Source: Pseudomonadota bacterium
GTDB lineage: Bacteria > Pseudomonadota > Gammaproteobacteria > Burkholderiales > Eutrophovitaceae
Direction of reading: 5' to 3'
Assembly: GCA_027624715.1 (NCBI GenBank)
Contig: JAQBTV010000012.1
Coordinates: 1-34,346 of the forward strand
DNA length: 34,346 nucleotides
Shown: piece after piece, positions 1 through 9,991 of the stretch
How positions within the stretch are numbered: the first letter of the stretch is position 1
Layout: each line of letters starts with the position of its first letter
Notes under the pieces: generated by a model
What the model was told of the DNA's origin: nothing
Database searches by the model: none
What the model saw: the letters and a program-made list of their open reading frames with translations, nothing else
Translations under genes and position numbers: made by a program

Positions 1-85
1 AGAAAACCGTGGCATCCTCCATCAAACCCTGCCGAAGACGAACGCAATGTCCGTCCTTAAGATCAATCGCTGGAATCAAAATCAT
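1..85 (-). CDS. hisA: HisA, N-terminal fragment (runs off the left edge)
   Basis: This is the start of phosphoribosylformimino-5-aminoimidazole carboxamide ribotide isomerase, the (beta/alpha)8-barrel enzyme that opens the ProFAR ring in histidine synthesis. Only about 28 codons lie in the window. The reading begins with ATG at 85 and gives [20 protein letters not shown] followed by a MEDATVF segment, which is the typical HisA N-terminus including the catalytic-type Asp in the AIDL strand. It lies 53 bases downstream of hisH on the same strand, the normal hisH-hisA order. The rest of the gene is outside the window, so integrity cannot be judged. Confidence 0.93.
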   Translation of the reverse strand, partial: MILIPAIDLKDGHCVRLRQGLMEDATVF

Positions 86-138
86 AGAATTTAATTAAGT
101 TTTAAATTGTCCAAAACTACCAAATAGAATGAATAATG

Positions 139-786
139 CTAGCAAGTCCAATGGCCATCCCAATTCAAGAAATTAGACAATAATTTTAGCCCGGCCTGTT
201 GACTTTTCTCTGGGTGAAACTGAACGGCAACCAAATTTTCAGAGGCTACCGCACTCGCGAAGGTATTACAGTATGCCGTCTTACCAATGATCGTCTGAGA
301 CATAATTGGCTCAACAAAATAACTATGCACAAAGTAAAAATATTCTTGATTATCTATTCCATCAAAAATCGGGTGCGCTCGACAAATATCGACCTTATTC
401 CATCCCATATGAGGAACTTTGAATTTGGCGCCCGTAGCATCGAGCTTTCCTTGAGAAAACTTGCGAGCCTGACCCAACATTAACCCAAGACCGAGGACGC
501 CACCCTCTTCACTGCGCTCAAAAAGAAGCTGCAGCCCAATACAAATACCTAAAAATGGTTTTGTCTCCGCAGCTAACCGTATGGGATCAATTAATTTCCT
601 GGACTCCAGCTCTCTCATGCAATCTGGCATTGCCCCCTGACCCGGGAACACAATTTTGTCTGCAATTGCAATTTCGGCTGGATCACCTGAAATCTTGATG
701 ACATCAGATGTTCCCAAATGAGCTAGAGCCTTCTCTACTGATCGCAGATTACCCATTCCATAATCGACTACTACGACCAAAGCCAT
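139..786 (-). CDS. hisH: Imidazole glycerol phosphate synthase, glutaminase subunit HisH
   Basis: Class I glutamine amidotransferase subunit that supplies ammonia to HisF, which makes imidazole glycerol phosphate and AICAR. The 215 residues match the family length. The N-terminal VVDYGMGNLRS strand-loop, the oxyanion segment PGQGAMPDC (residues 48-56), the nucleophile Cys82 in PFLGICIGLQ and the His191/Glu193 pair in VQFHPEKS complete the catalytic triad. It starts with ATG, 17 bases after the end of hisB, and is followed by hisA. HisF, its partner, would be expected just beyond the left edge. No defect is seen. Confidence 0.97.
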   Translation of the reverse strand: MALVVVVDYGMGNLRSVEKALAHLGTSDVIKISGDPAEIAIADKIVFPGQGAMPDCMRELESRKLIDPIRLAAETKPFLGICIGLQLLFERSEEGGVLGLGLMLGQARKFSQGKLDATGAKFKVPHMGWNKVDICRAHPIFDGIDNQEYFYFVHSYFVEPIMSQTIIGKTAYCNTFASAVASENLVAVQFHPEKSQQAGLKLLSNFLNWDGHWTC

Positions 787-803
787 ATTAAACAGTCAAC
801 TGA

Positions 804-1394
804 CTAGAGTTGCCCCTTAGTTGAAGGGAGAGCACCACCACTGCGCACATCAACGGCCACGGCCATACGCAGTGCGCGGCCAAATGCCTTAAATACTGTT
901 TCAGCTTGATGGTGCGCATTGATCCCCTTCAAATTATCGATATGAAGAGTAACCTTCGCTTGATTCACAAAACCTTGAAAAAATTCTCGGATCACATCAA
1001 CATCAAAGTCACCGATGCGGCCTCGAACATAATTGACTGAATACTCTAGGCCTGGCCTTCCCGACAAATCAACCACTACTCGCGACAGAGCTTCATCGAG
1101 GGGAACATAGCAATAACCATACCTAAAGGTTCCCTTTTTATCAGGAAGCGCTTTAGCAAAAGCTTGGCCCAGCGTGATACCAATATCCTCCACCGTATGA
1201 TGGATATCAATATGGAGGTCCCCCTCAGCCTTTATGGAAAGATCAAATAACCCATGACGTGCAACTTGGTCAAGCATGTGATCGAAAAATCCAATTCCTG
1301 TACTGATATCAGACTTTCCAACGCCGTCCAAGTTAACCTCTACCGAAATTTGAGTTTCGAGCGTACTTCTTTCGACTTTAGCAATTCTATCCAT
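804..1394 (-). CDS. hisB: Imidazoleglycerol-phosphate dehydratase HisB (monofunctional)
   Basis: Manganese-dependent dehydration of imidazole glycerol phosphate to imidazole acetol phosphate. The protein has the duplicated metal-binding signatures [21 protein letters not shown] and, in the second half, [20 protein letters not shown], and ends in the usual PSTKG-type tail. It lacks the N-terminal histidinol-phosphatase domain of the enterobacterial fusion. The frame is open back to a TTG at 1406, but I chose ATG at 1394 (196 residues): this gives MDRIAKVER, matches the usual length of about 195, and has a GAAG-like sequence a few bases upstream. It sits in the operon between hisC and hisH. Confidence 0.96.
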   Translation of the reverse strand: MDRIAKVERSTLETQISVEVNLDGVGKSDISTGIGFFDHMLDQVARHGLFDLSIKAEGDLHIDIHHTVEDIGITLGQAFAKALPDKKGTFRYGYCYVPLDEALSRVVVDLSGRPGLEYSVNYVRGRIGDFDVDVIREFFQGFVNQAKVTLHIDNLKGINAHHQAETVFKAFGRALRMAVAVDVRSGGALPSTKGQL

Positions 1395-1459
1395 GTGAGT
1401 CTTCAAGCTTTAAAATGATAGGTATAAAGAGTGCTATTTTATACGAATAACGTCATCCA

Positions 1460-2524
1460 TCAATGCGCGAGGATTAATTGCAAACGCTCGAGCATCTGCC
1501 CAACCATCTCCTCAGTTCCAACAGTGATGCGAAGAAAATCCTCAATTCGAGTTGGGCGAGTAAAGTGCCGCACAAGAATATCGGCTTGCCGAAGTTCATG
1601 GTACAGCACCCGAGCTGAGAACCGCTCATGACGCGCAAACACAAAATTAGTTGCCGAAGGCAAAACTAAAAACCCTAACGCCGATAATCCAGACGAGAGC
1701 CTTTCACGATTAAACATAATATCGAGTCGCACTTTATTCAAATAATCGCGATCTTCTATCGCTGCAATCGCTCCAGCTGAAGCAAGTCGATCAACAGGGT
1801 ACGAGTTAAAGCTGTCCTTAACTCGATGCAAAGCCTCTATCAAATCAGCATGTCCCAACGCGTACCCAACGCGCAGTCCTGCTAGCGCATGCGACTTCGA
1901 GAGAGAACGAGTCACCACGAGGTTCGGAAACTCTTGGATAAGTACCACAGAGGATGCCGCGCCAAAATCGACATAAGCTTCATCAATGACTACCGTTTTA
2001 TCAGATTGACTTTCCAACAATCTACGAATTGAAGGAAGTCCAATATCAATTCCAGTCGGCGCATTAGGGTTAGGCAGAATAATACCGCCATTTCCCTTTG
2101 AATAATCTTCTATGTCGATCAGGAAATCAGCATTTAGCGGAATTTCTTCATAGCATAAATCAAACAACCGGCAATAACTTGGATAAAAACTGTACGTAAT
2201 ATCTGGAAACAAAACCGGCTGGTTAGACTTAAAGAGCCCGCGAAAAACATGCGCCAGAACTTCGTCTGAACCATTGCCAACAAAAACATTATCGACGGTT
2301 AAGCCCTCCGAAGAAGCAATCGCCTCACGCAGCTTTGAGCAACGCGGATCTGGATACAACCGAAGGTCATCACCCACACACCTTGCAATCGCCTCGATCG
2401 CCTTTTTACTGGGTCCGTATGGACTTTCGTTCGTATTAAGTTTAATGACCGTTTTTGACTCAGCCTGCTCTCCGGGAACGTAGGGACTCAGCCGACTGAC
2501 CACATCACTCCAAAAACGACTCAT
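1460..2524 (-). CDS. hisC: Histidinol-phosphate aminotransferase HisC
   Basis: PLP-dependent class I/II aminotransferase converting imidazole acetol phosphate and glutamate to histidinol phosphate. Its 354 residues include the substrate-loop [12 protein letters not shown], the PNPNAPTG cofactor loop near residue 151, the DEAYVDF motif near 181 with the Asp that contacts the PLP nitrogen, and the Schiff-base Lys210 in [18 protein letters not shown]. The ATG overlaps the hisD stop by four bases (ATGA at 2521-2524), implying translational coupling. A HisC paralogue specific for aromatic acids cannot be excluded from sequence alone, but the his-operon location makes HisC by far the best call. Confidence 0.96.
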   Translation of the reverse strand: MSRFWSDVVSRLSPYVPGEQAESKTVIKLNTNESPYGPSKKAIEAIARCVGDDLRLYPDPRCSKLREAIASSEGLTVDNVFVGNGSDEVLAHVFRGLFKSNQPVLFPDITYSFYPSYCRLFDLCYEEIPLNADFLIDIEDYSKGNGGIILPNPNAPTGIDIGLPSIRRLLESQSDKTVVIDEAYVDFGAASSVVLIQEFPNLVVTRSLSKSHALAGLRVGYALGHADLIEALHRVKDSFNSYPVDRLASAGAIAAIEDRDYLNKVRLDIMFNRERLSSGLSALGFLVLPSATNFVFARHERFSARVLYHELRQADILVRHFTRPTRIEDFLRITVGTEEMVGQMLERLQLILAH

Positions 2525-3816
2525 AGCTGAAATCTCTTTTCGGCCGATCGAGCGTGAGCTTCAAGCCCTTCCTCTCGCGCCAGCTTAGCGGCGATACGAC
2601 CTAGGTCTCGAGCTCCAGACTCGCTGACCTCAATCAAACTCGTACGCTTCTGAAAATCATAAACGCCTAACGGCGATGAAAAACGAGCCGTTCCCGACGT
2701 CGGCAACACATGATTAGGTCCAGCACAGTAATCACCAAGAGCCTCGGATGTATACCTACCCATGAAAATCGCACCCGCGTTATCAATCTGATCTAAAAGC
2801 AAACCAGGCTCCTCAACAGAAAGCTCCAGATGCTCTGGAGCAATGCTGTTAGCAATCTTACACGCCTCGCTAAGATCTTTAACTAGAATCAATGCACCGC
2901 GATCCTCTAACGATTTTTTGATCACTGACTTACGCGGCATCTCCGGTAGAAGTGCTGCAACCCTTTCTTGTACCCGACGCAAAAATAACTCATCGTTCGT
3001 AATCAAAATCGATTGCGCCAACTCGTCATGTTCAGCCTGAGAAAAGAGATCCATAACTATCCAGTCAGGATTAGTCTTCCCATCACAAATTATCAAAATC
3101 TCAGACGGTCCCGCGATCATATCAATGCCAACGACCCCAAAAACCTTTTTCTTTGCTAATGCTACGTATGCGTTGCCCGGGCCCACGATCTTGTCTACCT
3201 TATCAATCGTTTGGGTCCCGTAAGCAAGGGCGCCGATCGCTTGTGCGCCACCGATTTGATATACCCGGCCTACTCCAGCGATATGCGCCGCCGCAAGAAC
3301 GACAGGGTTAACGACGCCGTTAGGTGTTGGCACCATCATCACAATCTCTTTAACTCCAGCAACACGCGCTGGAATTGCATTCATCAACACAGAGGATGGA
3401 TAAGCCGCTTTACCTCCTGGAACATAAAGTCCAACCCGAGCTAGAGGGACAATCTTTTGACCCAGAAGACTTCCTGACTCATCCCGATAAGACCAGGAGC
3501 CCTGCACCTGTCGCTGATGGTAACTCTCTATGCGATGCGAAGCAGCCCTTAACGCTTTAATAACTTCACTGTCAACAGCACTGAGCGCCGACCGTAAACC
3601 CTCTCGGTCAACCGTTAAATCTTCGATCGATGCTGCTTGAGTCTGATCAAATTTATTCGTGAGTGCAATGAGCGCAGCGTCACCATACTTACGGACCTGC
3701 TGAAGTATGTCATCCACAACAACCTCAATGGCCGAAGCAGAGTTTTCCTCAAAAGCCAATGTCTTTCTCAATTGCTGATCGAAACACGCGTCCTCGTACC
3801 TAAGAACCTTAATCAT
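2521..3816 (-). CDS. hisD: Histidinol dehydrogenase HisD
   Basis: Zinc enzyme that oxidises histidinol to histidine in two NAD-dependent steps, the last reactions of the pathway. The 431 residues match the family. Visible signatures are [60 protein letters not shown] with the catalytic Glu-His region, and the C-terminal [19 protein letters not shown] and FQKRTSLIE segments that hold zinc and substrate ligands. It starts with ATG inside the end of hisG (8-base overlap) and ends overlapping hisC, so hisG-D-C is translated as a tight unit. Confidence 0.97.
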   Translation of the reverse strand: MIKVLRYEDACFDQQLRKTLAFEENSASAIEVVVDDILQQVRKYGDAALIALTNKFDQTQAASIEDLTVDREGLRSALSAVDSEVIKALRAASHRIESYHQRQVQGSWSYRDESGSLLGQKIVPLARVGLYVPGGKAAYPSSVLMNAIPARVAGVKEIVMMVPTPNGVVNPVVLAAAHIAGVGRVYQIGGAQAIGALAYGTQTIDKVDKIVGPGNAYVALAKKKVFGVVGIDMIAGPSEILIICDGKTNPDWIVMDLFSQAEHDELAQSILITNDELFLRRVQERVAALLPEMPRKSVIKKSLEDRGALILVKDLSEACKIANSIAPEHLELSVEEPGLLLDQIDNAGAIFMGRYTSEALGDYCAGPNHVLPTSGTARFSSPLGVYDFQKRTSLIEVSESGARDLGRIAAKLAREEGLEAHARSAEKRFQL

Positions 3817-4483
3817 TAGACCTCTTTAATGTATTCACCGCCAGCCTAAAGGCATCTATAATCGGTTGCACCATTGCATGCTTTAACTTTAATGATGCAG
3901 CACTCACAATTAATCGGGAACTGATCTGACGAACCTCCTCTACAGCCACAAGTTTATTCGCCTTTAGTGTTTTACCACTCGATACAAGATCAACAATCGC
4001 ATCAGCCAAACCAACTAAAGGAGCGAGCTCCATTGAGCCATAAAGTTTAATCAAATCAATATGAACTCCCTTCTGGGCAAAATGATTCCGTGCGGCTTTT
4101 TCATATTTCGTAGCCACCCTCAGGCGCGCTCCAGAACGAATAACATTGGCGTAATCTACGCCCTCTGGCACCGCTACCATCAATTTGCATTGAGCAATCC
4201 CCAGATCTAGCGGCTCATACATGCCCTTTCCATCATGCTCGAGTAATACATCCTTACCCGCGACTCCAAGATCAGCAGCCCCTCTTTGAACATACGTCGG
4301 CACATCACTCGCCCGAACAATGATAATGCGCAATCTGGGGTCAGAAGTCCCGATAATTAGTTTTCTCGATTTTTCGGGATCATCAAGCAGATGTATCCCC
4401 ATGCCCTTTAAAAAAGGCAAGGTGTCCTCAAGGATGCGTCCTTTGGAAAGAGCCATCGTGACGCATTCACCAGATTTAACCAA
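3809..4483 (-). CDS. hisG: ATP phosphoribosyltransferase, short form HisG
   Basis: Catalyses the first committed step of histidine synthesis, joining ATP and PRPP. At 224 residues it is the short HisG(S) form: it has the periplasmic-binding-like catalytic core ([61 protein letters not shown]) but no C-terminal ACT-like regulatory domain. Short forms work with HisZ, a histidyl-tRNA-synthetase paralogue that is not in this window. I keep the TTG start at 4483: a GGGG-containing ribosome site lies about 8 bases upstream, and an ATG start at 4456 would remove residues (ECVT) that homologues normally have before ALSKGR. Confidence 0.95.
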   Translation of the reverse strand: MVKSGECVTMALSKGRILEDTLPFLKGMGIHLLDDPEKSRKLIIGTSDPRLRIIIVRASDVPTYVQRGAADLGVAGKDVLLEHDGKGMYEPLDLGIAQCKLMVAVPEGVDYANVIRSGARLRVATKYEKAARNHFAQKGVHIDLIKLYGSMELAPLVGLADAIVDLVSSGKTLKANKLVAVEEVRQISSRLIVSAASLKLKHAMVQPIIDAFRLAVNTLKRSND

Positions 4484-4536
4484 TGCTATAACCCCAATAA
4501 TTTATGAAAAAAAGTAACCGAAAACTCGCACGTAAA

Positions 4537-5793
4537 CTAATTGGCAACGCGCTTAATTTTTGCTCCTAAACGCCCCAATTTTTCTTCGATCCGCTCATAA
4601 CCCCGATCCAGATGGTAAATACGACCTACAGCGGTCTCACCAGAGGCGATTAAGCCGGCAATGATCAAGCCAGCAGACGCACGAAGGTCGGTGGCCATTA
4701 CCTCGGCTCCAGTAAGTGAATTGACTCCCTGAATAACGGCCATATTACCTTGGATTTCAATCTTCGCGCCGAAACGTTTGAGCTCTTGTGCATGCATGAA
4801 TCTATTCTCGAAAATAGTTTCCGAGATAGTACTAGTGCCATCGGCAATTGTATCAAGAGCCATAAACTGCGCCTGCATATCCGTCGGAAACCCAGGATAA
4901 GGCGCAGTTTTTATGTCTATTGGATTCAGCTGGTGCGATACAGTTAAAAGTAAGTTATCCCCCTCATGCCTGATGACAGCACCTGCTCCTGTGAGCTTTA
5001 ACATGATAGAACTTATTATGCTCGCATCTACTCCTTTAAGTAATAGTTCCCCACGAGTTGCCGCCACTGCGCTCATATAGGTCCCAGCCTCGATCCGGTC
5101 AAACATAACAGCATGATCAAATCCATTGAGCGACTGAACGCCTTCAATTCTAATGGTCTCCGTACCTGCGCCCGTAATTTTAGCTCCCATAGCCGATAGG
5201 CACTTAGCAAGATCTAAAACCTCGGGCTCCATCGCAGCATTTCTCAAAATGGTGACACCATCGGCCAAGGTTGCGGCTAACATAAGGTTCTCTGTACCAG
5301 TCACCGTAACAAGATCAAAAACAATCTCTGCGGCTACTAATCGTTTGGCGGTAACATAAAGGTACCCTTGGTCAATTTCAACGCGAGCGCCCATGGCTTC
5401 AAGGCCCTTAATGTGCTGATCGACAGGGCGCTGCCCTATCGCACACCCTCCTGGCAAGGACACTTTCGCTTCGCCGAACCGAGCCACAAGCGGCCCTAAA
5501 ACCAGTACCGAAGCCCGCATAGTTCTCACTAATTCATAAGGCGCTTGCAACCGATTCACATCCTTCGCCGACAAGAGGACTCCCATCTTTTCATCGAGCT
5601 CAACATCAACACCGATATGCCCCAAAAGGGTCAGCATTGTTGTGACGTCTTGAAGATGAGGTAAGTTACGAATTCGGACAACTTCCGAGGTCAAAAGACT
5701 CGCACAAAGTATTGGAAGCGCAGCATTCTTCGCCCCCGACACGTTTACTTCGCCAAACAGCTCTACTCCGCCTTGGATTACAAGCTTCTCCAC
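4537..5793 (-). CDS. murA: UDP-N-acetylglucosamine 1-carboxyvinyltransferase MurA
   Basis: First committed step of peptidoglycan synthesis: enolpyruvyl transfer from PEP to UDP-GlcNAc in the cytoplasm. The 418-residue protein has the Lys22-Asn23 pair in [12 protein letters not shown], the fosfomycin-target Cys117 in [12 protein letters not shown], and the conserved GFPTDMQAQ segment and [14 protein letters not shown] loop. It starts with GTG one base after the ibaG stop, which suggests co-translation, and is followed by hisG after 53 bases. The ibaG-murA-hisG order is common in beta- and gammaproteobacteria. Cys117 implies ordinary fosfomycin sensitivity at this site. Confidence 0.98.
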   Translation of the reverse strand: MEKLVIQGGVELFGEVNVSGAKNAALPILCASLLTSEVVRIRNLPHLQDVTTMLTLLGHIGVDVELDEKMGVLLSAKDVNRLQAPYELVRTMRASVLVLGPLVARFGEAKVSLPGGCAIGQRPVDQHIKGLEAMGARVEIDQGYLYVTAKRLVAAEIVFDLVTVTGTENLMLAATLADGVTILRNAAMEPEVLDLAKCLSAMGAKITGAGTETIRIEGVQSLNGFDHAVMFDRIEAGTYMSAVAATRGELLLKGVDASIISSIMLKLTGAGAVIRHEGDNLLLTVSHQLNPIDIKTAPYPGFPTDMQAQFMALDTIADGTSTISETIFENRFMHAQELKRFGAKIEIQGNMAVIQGVNSLTGAEVMATDLRASAGLIIAGLIASGETAVGRIYHLDRGYERIEEKLGRLGAKIKRVAN

Positions 5794-5794
5794 A

Positions 5795-6037
5795 CTAGCC
5801 TTTTTGAGCTTCCCACTCAGTTGGACTAAATGTCTTCATTGATAGCGCATGAATCTCGCTTTTCATGCGATCACCCAAAGCTATATATACGATCTGGTGA
5901 CGCTGCAGCCGACTTTTACCATCAAAAGCCGCACTTACAATAACTGCCTCAAAATGTTGGCCATCGCCGATCACCGAAATGTGATTACAGGCTAACGAAT
6001 CCTCTATGTATGCTTTAACATCATCTGGAGTAACCAT
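5795..6037 (-). CDS. ibaG: BolA/IbaG-family protein
   Basis: Small BolA-fold protein of 80 residues. The conserved core [11 protein letters not shown], the basic-helix region [17 protein letters not shown] and the C-terminal [14 protein letters not shown] are the family signature; the invariant His lies in the IHALS segment. BolA/IbaG proteins partner with monothiol glutaredoxins to bind Fe-S clusters, and IbaG is linked to acid stress and envelope upkeep. The position between the Mla/exporter cluster and murA is the classic place of ibaG rather than bolA. No glutaredoxin is nearby, so the partner must be encoded elsewhere. Confidence 0.9.
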   Translation of the reverse strand: MVTPDDVKAYIEDSLACNHISVIGDGQHFEAVIVSAAFDGKSRLQRHQIVYIALGDRMKSEIHALSMKTFSPTEWEAQKG

Positions 6038-6052
6038 AAATTTAAACCCTGC

Positions 6053-6814
6053 TTAACCTCGGAGCTTATAACCACTCCGAATTAGTGACAAACATCCCAA
6101 TGATAAGATCAAACTCGCCATTGAGACAACACAAATACTGATTTCAACCGGCACATCAGACCTGCCAAAGAACCCAGCACGAAATCCATCATTCAAGTAA
6201 AAAAACGGGTTAGCATGCGAGATCATCTGCCAAAGCGGTGGTAGACTTTCTACCGAATAAAAAACTCCAGACAAAAAAGTCATAGGCAAAATAACGAAAT
6301 TTTGAAAGGCTGCAACCTGGTCAAATTTGTCCGCCCAAATTCCCGCAATGAGTCCCAGAGAACCAAGTATAACGCCACCGCAAGCACCAAAGAATAAGAT
6401 ATAAAAAATATTACTGATGGGAATGCTCACAAAAAACATTGACGCAATGATTACACCTGAAGCTACAATCAATCCTCTCAGGCAAGCTGCAGAGATATAC
6501 GCGGCAAAAAACGCGTGGTGAGATAACGGCGTAAGCAGAATAAAAACGATACTGCCCATCATTTTTGACTGAGCCAAACTAGATGACGTATTAGCAAAAG
6601 AATTTTGTAACAAACTCATCATGGCGAGCCCCGGTACTAAAAAGGTCGCGTAATCGATTTCTAAATCAGGATAAACACTGATTCTATTTTTGAGAGCATG
6701 AGAGAAAATCAGCAGGTAAAGGAGAGCGGTGAGGACAGGAGCGCCGAGAGTTTGAAGAGGCACTTTCCAAAACCTTAAAACCTCCTTCAAGAAAAGAGTA
6801 CTAAACCCCGACAT
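6053..6814 (-). CDS. ABC-2 type exporter permease (YadH-like)
   Basis: Inner-membrane permease of 253 residues with about six hydrophobic segments, beginning with a short basic cytoplasmic N-terminus (FLKEVLRFWKVP) and a first membrane span near residues 22-40. The sequence FLSGVFYSVESLPPLWQMISHANPFFYLNDGFR is the typical ABC-2/YadH C-terminal motif. It starts one base after the stop of the ATPase gene, so the two form a complete exporter. The substrate of YadGH-like systems is not firmly known; location between mla and murA suggests an envelope component, but that is inference only. Confidence 0.88.
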   Translation of the reverse strand: MSGFSTLFLKEVLRFWKVPLQTLGAPVLTALLYLLIFSHALKNRISVYPDLEIDYATFLVPGLAMMSLLQNSFANTSSSLAQSKMMGSIVFILLTPLSHHAFFAAYISAACLRGLIVASGVIIASMFFVSIPISNIFYILFFGACGGVILGSLGLIAGIWADKFDQVAAFQNFVILPMTFLSGVFYSVESLPPLWQMISHANPFFYLNDGFRAGFFGRSDVPVEISICVVSMASLILSLGCLSLIRSGYKLRG

Positions 6815-6815
6815 C

Positions 6816-7757
6816 TTATTCTGACCGCTCCGGGCTAGCTCTCATGATCGACAAAAAGACATCCTCGAGATCTTCGTTCTCCGTTTCCAGCGTATCGATG
6901 TGATACTCCAACTCACGCACTGACCGAAGAACACCCTCAATCTCCGATGGATTTGAAACTCTAACAAGATATTCCCCTGACTCGACACACACCGTATCAG
7001 GCAAGAGAGTTTCAAGAGGAGATAAACCTGCTTTCGCTGGTTGTTTCACCCGAAAACGAATCACACACTCTTTATCCCTTTGCAACAAACGATCCGTAGA
7101 CTCAATCATCACGAGTTCACCATTTTTCAGCATTCCGATGCGGCTACAAAGACTCTCAGCCTCTTCTAAGTAGTGCGTCGTGAGCACTATCGTGTGGCCC
7201 TCATCATTCAACTTTTGAATGAACAACCAAAGATTCTTTCTTAAATCCACATCAACCCCGGCGGTCGGCTCATCTAATATAATTACAGGAGGCCGATGCA
7301 CCAATGCCTGAGCAACTAATACTCGCCTCTTCATACCTCCTGATAGCGATCGCATATTGGCATTCGCCTTTTCTGTCAAATTTAAGCCAAACAGTATCTC
7401 GTCGATCCAAACATCATTTTTTTTAACCCCGAAGTATCCCGATTGAAACGTCAGTGTTTGTCTAACAGTAAAGAAGGGATCAAATACCAATTCTTGAGGA
7501 ACAACTCCTAAAGCATGTCGAGCAGATTGATAGTCTCCCAAAACGTCATGACCCATGACTTTTATTGATCCGCTATCCACGCGGCAAAGCCCTGCTACGG
7601 AATTAATCAACGTTGTCTTCCCCGCTCCGTTTGGCCCAAGAAGCCCAAAAAACTCACCACGAGGGACCGAGAAACTAACATTCCTCACCGCGTTAACAGA
7701 TCCGAATGATTTCGAAACTGCCTTGATCTCAAGAGCGGGGCATGCCGTACCATCCAT
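6816..7757 (-). CDS. ABC exporter ATPase (YadG-like)
   Basis: Nucleotide-binding subunit of 313 residues that pairs with the permease encoded next. Motifs in order: Walker [10 protein letters not shown] near residue 39, Q-loop VVPQEL, signature LSGGMKRRVLVAQAL, Walker B VIILDEPTAGVD, and H-loop TTHYLEEAE. A C-terminal extension of about 80 residues follows, as in YadG/CcmA-type exporters of the ABC-2 class. It lies 7 bases downstream of mlaB. A drug- or lipid-export role is possible; the sequence does not decide the substrate. Confidence 0.9.
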   Translation of the reverse strand: MDGTACPALEIKAVSKSFGSVNAVRNVSFSVPRGEFFGLLGPNGAGKTTLINSVAGLCRVDSGSIKVMGHDVLGDYQSARHALGVVPQELVFDPFFTVRQTLTFQSGYFGVKKNDVWIDEILFGLNLTEKANANMRSLSGGMKRRVLVAQALVHRPPVIILDEPTAGVDVDLRKNLWLFIQKLNDEGHTIVLTTHYLEEAESLCSRIGMLKNGELVMIESTDRLLQRDKECVIRFRVKQPAKAGLSPLETLLPDTVCVESGEYLVRVSNPSEIEGVLRSVRELEYHIDTLETENEDLEDVFLSIMRASPERSE

Positions 7758-7764
7758 AAATAAT

Positions 7765-8046
7765 TTAGTTCAGCTTAATCTTTAGGAGGTCGGTAACCCC
7801 GTACAAACTCACGAGCCCGCTCAACGCATTGGGCAACGACTTAAATACCACCTTATTGCTCGAAGCCCTTACACAGCCCAACATAAAAACGATTGCAGAG
7901 GAATCTAGTTCCTGCAGATCCGAAAAATCAATCGTGAGATGCCCTTGCGCCAAAGCGGCCTTAGCTTCCTCAAGCCGCTGTACATAAGTCATCATGGTTA
8001 ACTCACCCCGCAGCTTGAACGAACCGGCATTTCCTGCAATTATCAC
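7765..8046 (-). CDS. mlaB: MlaB-like STAS-domain protein
   Basis: Cytoplasmic STAS-domain subunit (93 residues) that binds the MlaF ATPase and stabilises the inner-membrane MlaFEDB transporter. The visible STAS pattern is an N-terminal strand GSFKLRGELT, a central HLTIDFSDLQELDSSAIVFML containing the Asp-Ser-Ser turn that in MlaB holds a functionally important Thr/Ser, and a C-terminal helix-strand. The GTG start overlaps the mlaC TGA stop by four bases, arguing for coupled translation. Sequence conservation in STAS proteins is low, so the name depends on the operon context. Confidence 0.85.
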   Translation of the reverse strand: MIIAGNAGSFKLRGELTMMTYVQRLEEAKAALAQGHLTIDFSDLQELDSSAIVFMLGCVRASSNKVVFKSLPNALSGLVSLYGVTDLLKIKLN

Positions 8047-8684
8047 CGCTTAGCTCCGCTGTCAGTGCTGACATTTTGGGCATTTTTCTGCTTCAGCGTC
8101 TCAATTAAACCTTCGATACCAGACGATTGGATCTCAGTTTGAAAAAGACTGCGGTTGTTAACAATCAAACTCGCACCATCGATTTGCAAATCGAATACTT
8201 TCCAGTTGCCATCGATCAATTCCATGTCGTAATTCAAAGCGATCGGCTGAGCCACCGCTGTAGGCAATTTAATTAATGATTCAACAAGCGCCCATTCTGG
8301 TTTTTCTGAAGCACGAAGGGGTAGAATCTGAATTTTGACCCCCTTGAAACGGGTGAACGCTGAGGCATACGATCTTACTAACAATGTTCGAAACTCCTGA
8401 ACGATTAGCGCCCTCTGCTTAGGCGTAGCCTCGCGCCATGACCTACCGACAGCCAACCGTGCCATTCTCGGAAAATCAAAATGGGGTGCAACTTGAGCTT
8501 CAACGAACTTAATTGTTTTTTCCATGTCCCCGGAAGCGATATCAGCATCGGTCTCAACCTTATGCATGATTTTAGCGACGACATCCCTCACAAGCACATC
8601 AGGCTTAACGTCTGCACCAAAAGCATTTGAAGCGCCAAGCGCGAACAAAAAACAAACACTAATTAATGGATTAGAAACTTTCAT
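8043..8684 (-). CDS. mlaC: MlaC, periplasmic phospholipid-binding shuttle
   Basis: Periplasmic carrier (213 residues) that moves phospholipids between the outer-membrane MlaA complex and the inner-membrane MlaFEDB complex. An N-terminal signal peptide of about 23 residues ends in SNAFGA. The body has the MlaC (Tol-Tol-ttg2) signature: VEAQVAPHFDFPRMARLAVGRSWREATPKQR, FRTLLVRSYASAF, and NWKVFDLQIDGASLIVNNRSLF. It is preceded by mlaD with a 41-base gap in which no mlaA is present and is coupled to mlaB. The likely function is retrograde transport keeping outer-membrane lipid asymmetry. Confidence 0.94.
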   Translation of the reverse strand: MKVSNPLISVCFLFALGASNAFGADVKPDVLVRDVVAKIMHKVETDADIASGDMEKTIKFVEAQVAPHFDFPRMARLAVGRSWREATPKQRALIVQEFRTLLVRSYASAFTRFKGVKIQILPLRASEKPEWALVESLIKLPTAVAQPIALNYDMELIDGNWKVFDLQIDGASLIVNNRSLFQTEIQSSGIEGLIETLKQKNAQNVSTDSGAKR

Positions 8685-8725
8685 TTAAAAACACCTAGCG
8701 CATTATAAGAAATTGGACCATGTAA

Positions 8726-9193
8726 CTAATCACTCTTTTTTTCAGACATTTTTCCATACAAGAACTGACCAATCACCTTCTCCAACACAATAGCAGATTG
8801 TGTAATACGAACACGATCCCCGTCCTCTAAGTTTTCAAGGGCACCTCCTGGATCGATCCCCACAAACTGATCCCCCAGGAGGCCAGACGTGAGAATCGAG
8901 ACTGAGCTATCTGCAGGAAACTGGAATTGCTTATCTAAGTTAAGATTAACCACAGCTCTAAGACTTTGGTTACTGAAAGTTACACTATCAACTCGCCCGA
9001 CAATAACCCCAGCGCTTTTGACAGGAGCTTTTGCTTTCAGCCCGCCAATGTTGTCGAACTCTGCAGACACCTTATAACCTTCTGATTTGATGATGGAGTC
9101 CACATTTCCAGCTTTAAGCGCCAAAAATAAAAGCGCTCCAATTCCCGCTGCCACAAACACTCCAACCCATAGGTCGATAACTGATCTTTCCAT
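8726..9193 (-). CDS. mlaD: MlaD, MCE-domain subunit of the phospholipid transporter
   Basis: Inner-membrane-anchored periplasmic MCE protein (155 residues) that forms the hexameric ring on MlaE. There is one N-terminal membrane span (roughly residues 8-25, rich in Gly, Ala, Leu) followed by one MCE domain: YKVSAEFDNIGGLKAKAPVKSAGVIVGRV, and the pore-loop ILTSGLLGDQFVGIDPG. A C-terminal helix ends in a polar tail. The ATG directly abuts the mlaE stop. Length and domain content match single-MCE MlaD. Confidence 0.95.
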   Translation of the reverse strand: MERSVIDLWVGVFVAAGIGALLFLALKAGNVDSIIKSEGYKVSAEFDNIGGLKAKAPVKSAGVIVGRVDSVTFSNQSLRAVVNLNLDKQFQFPADSSVSILTSGLLGDQFVGIDPGGALENLEDGDRVRITQSAIVLEKVIGQFLYGKMSEKKSD

Positions 9194-9988
9194 TTAATGT
9201 GCCCCCGTAAACATAAATGCGGTCAAAACAAAATCCAACGCTAACACAGCCAGCGCAGACGTCACCACGGTTCTTGTTACCGCTCTAGAGACACCTTCAG
9301 CAGTCGGCAGTGCGGCGTATCCCTCATAGACTGCTATGGCACTCACAGCAGTCCCAAAAACAACACTCTTAATAACACCATTCAAAATATCGTGATGAAA
9401 ATCAACACTCGACTGCATTTGGGACCAAAAAGCCCCTGAATCAACCCCAATCACCACAACAGTAATTAGGTAGCCTCCAATAATACCCATTGCAGAAAAA
9501 ATGGCCGCCAGCAAAGGCATCGAAATAAATCCACCCCAGAACATAGGAGCTAACACACGCGCGTGTGGATCGACCGCCATCATCTCCATTGCAGAAAGTT
9601 GCTCCGTTGTTTTCATGATGCCAATCTCAGCGGTTATCGCGGATCCAGCGCGACTCGCGAACAACAAGGCCGAGACCACTGGTCCTAGTTCGCGCACTAA
9701 TGAAAGCGCCACCAGTGTCCCCACAGCCCCGGTCGATCCATATCTTTTAAGCGTCTCATACCCCTGCAACCCCAGCACCAAGCCAACAAAAAGTGCAGAG
9801 ACGATAATGATCACCAAGGATAAGACACCCGCAAAGTGTATCTCTGCGACAAGCAGACTGGGACGACGCAGAACGATTGATGAGCGCGAGACAACTCGCA
9901 CCATAAAAATACTTGCTTCTCCAAGTCTCCATATCGAGTTAATAGTGGCCCTGCCGAGTTTTGACAGTATCTCGCGGAAAAAATTCAT
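9194..9988 (-). CDS. mlaE: MlaE, permease of the phospholipid transporter
   Basis: Integral inner-membrane subunit (264 residues) of MlaFEDB. It has an amphipathic N-terminal region then several membrane segments; the hallmark MlaE sequences are the VGLVLGLQGYETLKRYG turn, SLVRELGPVVSALLFASRAGSAITAEIG and the coupling-helix region TTEQLSAMEMMAVDP that contacts the ATPase. C-terminal spans follow to residue 264. It is three bases from mlaF upstream and adjoins mlaD downstream, so mlaF-E-D is a compact unit. Confidence 0.96.
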   Translation of the reverse strand: MNFFREILSKLGRATINSIWRLGEASIFMVRVVSRSSIVLRRPSLLVAEIHFAGVLSLVIIIVSALFVGLVLGLQGYETLKRYGSTGAVGTLVALSLVRELGPVVSALLFASRAGSAITAEIGIMKTTEQLSAMEMMAVDPHARVLAPMFWGGFISMPLLAAIFSAMGIIGGYLITVVVIGVDSGAFWSQMQSSVDFHHDILNGVIKSVVFGTAVSAIAVYEGYAALPTAEGVSRAVTRTVVTSALAVLALDFVLTAFMFTGAH

Positions 9989-9991
9989 AGA

